Assembly: GCA_900539255.1 (NCBI GenBank)
Contig: UQBJ01000004.1
Location: forward strand, 1-64,000
Direction: 5' to 3'
DNA length: 64,000 bases
Source: an uncultured Campylobacter sp.
GTDB lineage: Bacteria > Campylobacterota > Campylobacteria > Campylobacterales > Campylobacteraceae
Below, piece after piece: positions 62,557 to 64,000 of this stretch (the stretch's first letter is position 1; the number at the start of each line of letters is the position of its first letter). The notes under the pieces were generated by a model. It ran no database searches and was not told the origin of the DNA. It saw only the letters and a program-made list of their open reading frames with translations. Position numbers and translations under genes: made by a program.

Positions 62557-63534
62557 ATGCTGTATAATGACTTAGAGCAGGGCATTTACATTTTGCACGA
62601 AAACGAGGAGTGGCTGCCGCCATTTCGCGAGGCTTTTGCGCGTGCTGGGCTGAATTTTGGGGAGATTGATTTAAGCAAGGGCGCGATAAATTTAGACAAA
62701 GAGCCACCAAAGGGCGTTTTTTGGAGCAGAATGTCCGCTTCTTCGCACACTCGCGGACACGCCTTTGCTAAGGATTATGCGCGCGCTATTTTTGCGTGGC
62801 TGGCTCGTTATAATAGGCGCATTGTCAATCCTTTGAGCGTTTTGGAGCTAGAAGTAAGCAAGGTAGCGCAGTATTTAGCCTTAAATTCAGCGGGCTTTCG
62901 CACGCCCAAAACCTTAGCCGCCTTTGGTAAGGCTGATTTGCGCGAACTTGCACGAAACTTGCAAACGCCTTTTATCATAAAGCACAATCAAGGCGGAAAG
63001 GGGCTTGGCGTGAGGCTTTTTGAAAGTTTTGCTGAGTTTGAAAAATGCCTAAATTCAAGCGAATTTGAGCAAAGTGCTGATGGCATTTATTTGGCGCAAG
63101 AGTATGTAAAGAGCAAAGCCCCTTTCATCACGCGCATAGAGTTTATAGCGGGTAAATTTCACTACGCTGTGCGTGTGGATACGAGCGATGGAGGCTTTGA
63201 GCTTTGTCCTGCTGAGGCTTGCGAGATAGAACGAAAGCCAAAATTAGCCGCCGCCGCTTGTGATATAGGGGCGAAATTCAGCTTGCGCGATGAGATTAAG
63301 GCTGAATTTCCGCTTGTTAAAAAGCTAGAAAACTTTTTGCAAGCTCACAAAATCGAAATAGCAGGAGTTGAGTTCATCGAAAATTCACAAAATGAACTCG
63401 TGGTTTATGACATAAACACCAACACAAACTACAACAAAACCCTTGAAGATGCACTTCGCGCACAGGGCTTGCAAGGTGCAGCAGATAGGGTAGTGGAGTT
63501 TTTAAATGCTGAATTTCAAAAGGAGGTCAAATGA
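62557..63534 (+). CDS. RimK-like ATP-grasp ligase
   Basis: 325-aa protein of the ATP-grasp superfamily resembling alpha-L-glutamate ligases. ATP-binding elements are FIIKHNQGGKGLGVRLFES (about 145-163), YLAQEYVKSKAPFITRIEFI and the metal-binding end EIAGVEFIENSQNELVVYDINTNTNYN. It would form an amide between a carboxylate and an amine; the substrate is unknown. It lies two bases after the first monooxygenase gene and overlaps the next by 4, so it probably acts in the same pathway. Confidence 0.82.
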   Translation: MLYNDLEQGIYILHENEEWLPPFREAFARAGLNFGEIDLSKGAINLDKEPPKGVFWSRMSASSHTRGHAFAKDYARAIFAWLARYNRRIVNPLSVLELEVSKVAQYLALNSAGFRTPKTLAAFGKADLRELARNLQTPFIIKHNQGGKGLGVRLFESFAEFEKCLNSSEFEQSADGIYLAQEYVKSKAPFITRIEFIAGKFHYAVRVDTSDGGFELCPAEACEIERKPKLAAAACDIGAKFSLRDEIKAEFPLVKKLENFLQAHKIEIAGVEFIENSQNELVVYDINTNTNYNKTLEDALRAQGLQGAADRVVEFLNAEFQKEVK

Positions 63535-64000
63535 AATTTGCGTATTGGAGTCCCGTTTTTGGGAGCTGGTTAAGAAATGTTGATGATGATAGCACGAAAT
63601 GCTCGTGGGATTATATCAAAGAGTTGGCTTTGGAGGCTGAGGATTTGGGCTATGCGCTCACTCTTGTGCCAGAGCTTTACCTAAACGACATAAAAGGGCA
63701 TAAAGCCCCTTGTTTAGACGCTTGGGCGGTGGCAACGGCTTTGGCAGCTTGCACGAAAAAAATCGAAATTCTAGCAGCCTTGCGCCCACAATACCATCAA
63801 GTAGCGCTCACAGCAAAGGAGTTAAGCACGCTGGCTCAAATTTCAAACTGCCGTTTTAGCGTGAATTTAGTGTCGGCTTGGTGGGAAGAAGAAGCAAGGC
63901 AGTATGGCATAAAATTTGACGCACACGATGAAAGATACGAGCTTTTAAGCGAGTATGCGGCGGTGCTGAAAGGCTTTTGGAGCAAGAGTCCTTTTTCTCA
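63531..64000 (+). CDS. LLM-class flavin monooxygenase, SsuD-like (cut by window end)
   Basis: Starts with ATG after a very strong AAAAGGAGGT; 156 codons are visible and the frame is open at the window end. MKFAYWSPVFGSWLRNVDDD, ALEAEDLGYALTLVPELY and LRPQYHQVALTAKELSTLAQ, then SVNLVSAWWEEEARQYG, fit the SsuD/SfnG branch of LLM enzymes that release sulfite from alkanesulfonates. ATGA overlap with the ligase. A second monooxygenase in the operon supports an organosulfur pathway. Confidence 0.85.
   Translation, partial: MKFAYWSPVFGSWLRNVDDDSTKCSWDYIKELALEAEDLGYALTLVPELYLNDIKGHKAPCLDAWAVATALAACTKKIEILAALRPQYHQVALTAKELSTLAQISNCRFSVNLVSAWWEEEARQYGIKFDAHDERYELLSEYAAVLKGFWSKSPFS

Noticed and set aside
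1..64000. tRNA, rRNA, tmRNA, transposase or integrase genes
   Set aside because: None seen on reading both strands of the gaps; a short tRNA could still be missed without a search tool.

Overview
The window is chromosomal DNA of a Campylobacter-type epsilonproteobacterium. The evidence is the gene set and its order: truB-csrA-ispE-smpB, clpS-clpA-aat, dnaJ next to racRS-recR, pycA, bpt with a J-domain partner, ileS-(small membrane gene)-gatA-guaB-xseB, murC, mutS2, cheZ-U32-purE-DUF3972-glyQ, and glyS with an M23 peptidase. These blocks match runs I remember from C. jejuni, but joined in a different order. Base composition looks clearly richer in G+C than C. jejuni, so this is another Campylobacter species. 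I cannot name it.

Layout. 0.3-6.3 kb: RNA modification and housekeeping genes, then a thiol-disulfide lipoprotein gene running into clpS-clpA-aat, the leucine N-degron pathway. 6.8-10.6 kb: dnaJ opposite the racRS two-component system and recR; racS carries a C14 tract near its 3' end. 10.8-13.3 kb: an unfamiliar three-gene reverse-strand locus (a YkgJ-type cysteine-cluster protein and two helical proteins with hydrophobic centres). 13.9-16.3 kb: a polyferredoxin and a DsbA-like oxidase. 16.8-20.4 kb: peptidoglycan O-acetylation genes (patA, a patB-like gene, ape1). 20.6-30.7 kb: pycA and bpt/dnaJ-like, split by about 7 kb of accessory DNA (two-domain AAA+ ATPase, WYL regulator with a GmrSD-like DUF262/DUF1524 protein, two unknown genes). 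31-43.5 kb: ileS to mutS2, interrupted after murC by a probable GIY-YIG restriction-modification pair. 43.7-48.1 kb: cheZ to glyQ. 48.1-49.5 kb: small accessory genes. 50.3-52.1 kb: typA. 53.5-56.7 kb: a TonB-dependent receptor switched off by a G10 tract. 57.4-60.4 kb: an M23 peptidase gene and glyS. 60.5-64 kb: a probable sulfur-scavenging operon (two flavin monooxygenases and an ATP-grasp ligase) running off the end, perhaps preceded by a leader peptide ending in Met/His/Cys.

Themes. There are three long C or G tracts and one (GA)11 tract, which fits phase variation. A dispersed imperfect-palindrome repeat family fills most long gaps. The 6-mer RAATTY is packed into arrays both in gaps and in low-complexity protein segments (DUF3972, XseB, CheZ and small proteins); this may be linked to the RAATTY methylation that marks DNA for uptake in C. 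jejuni. I found no rRNA, tRNA, CRISPR array, transposase or integrase gene.
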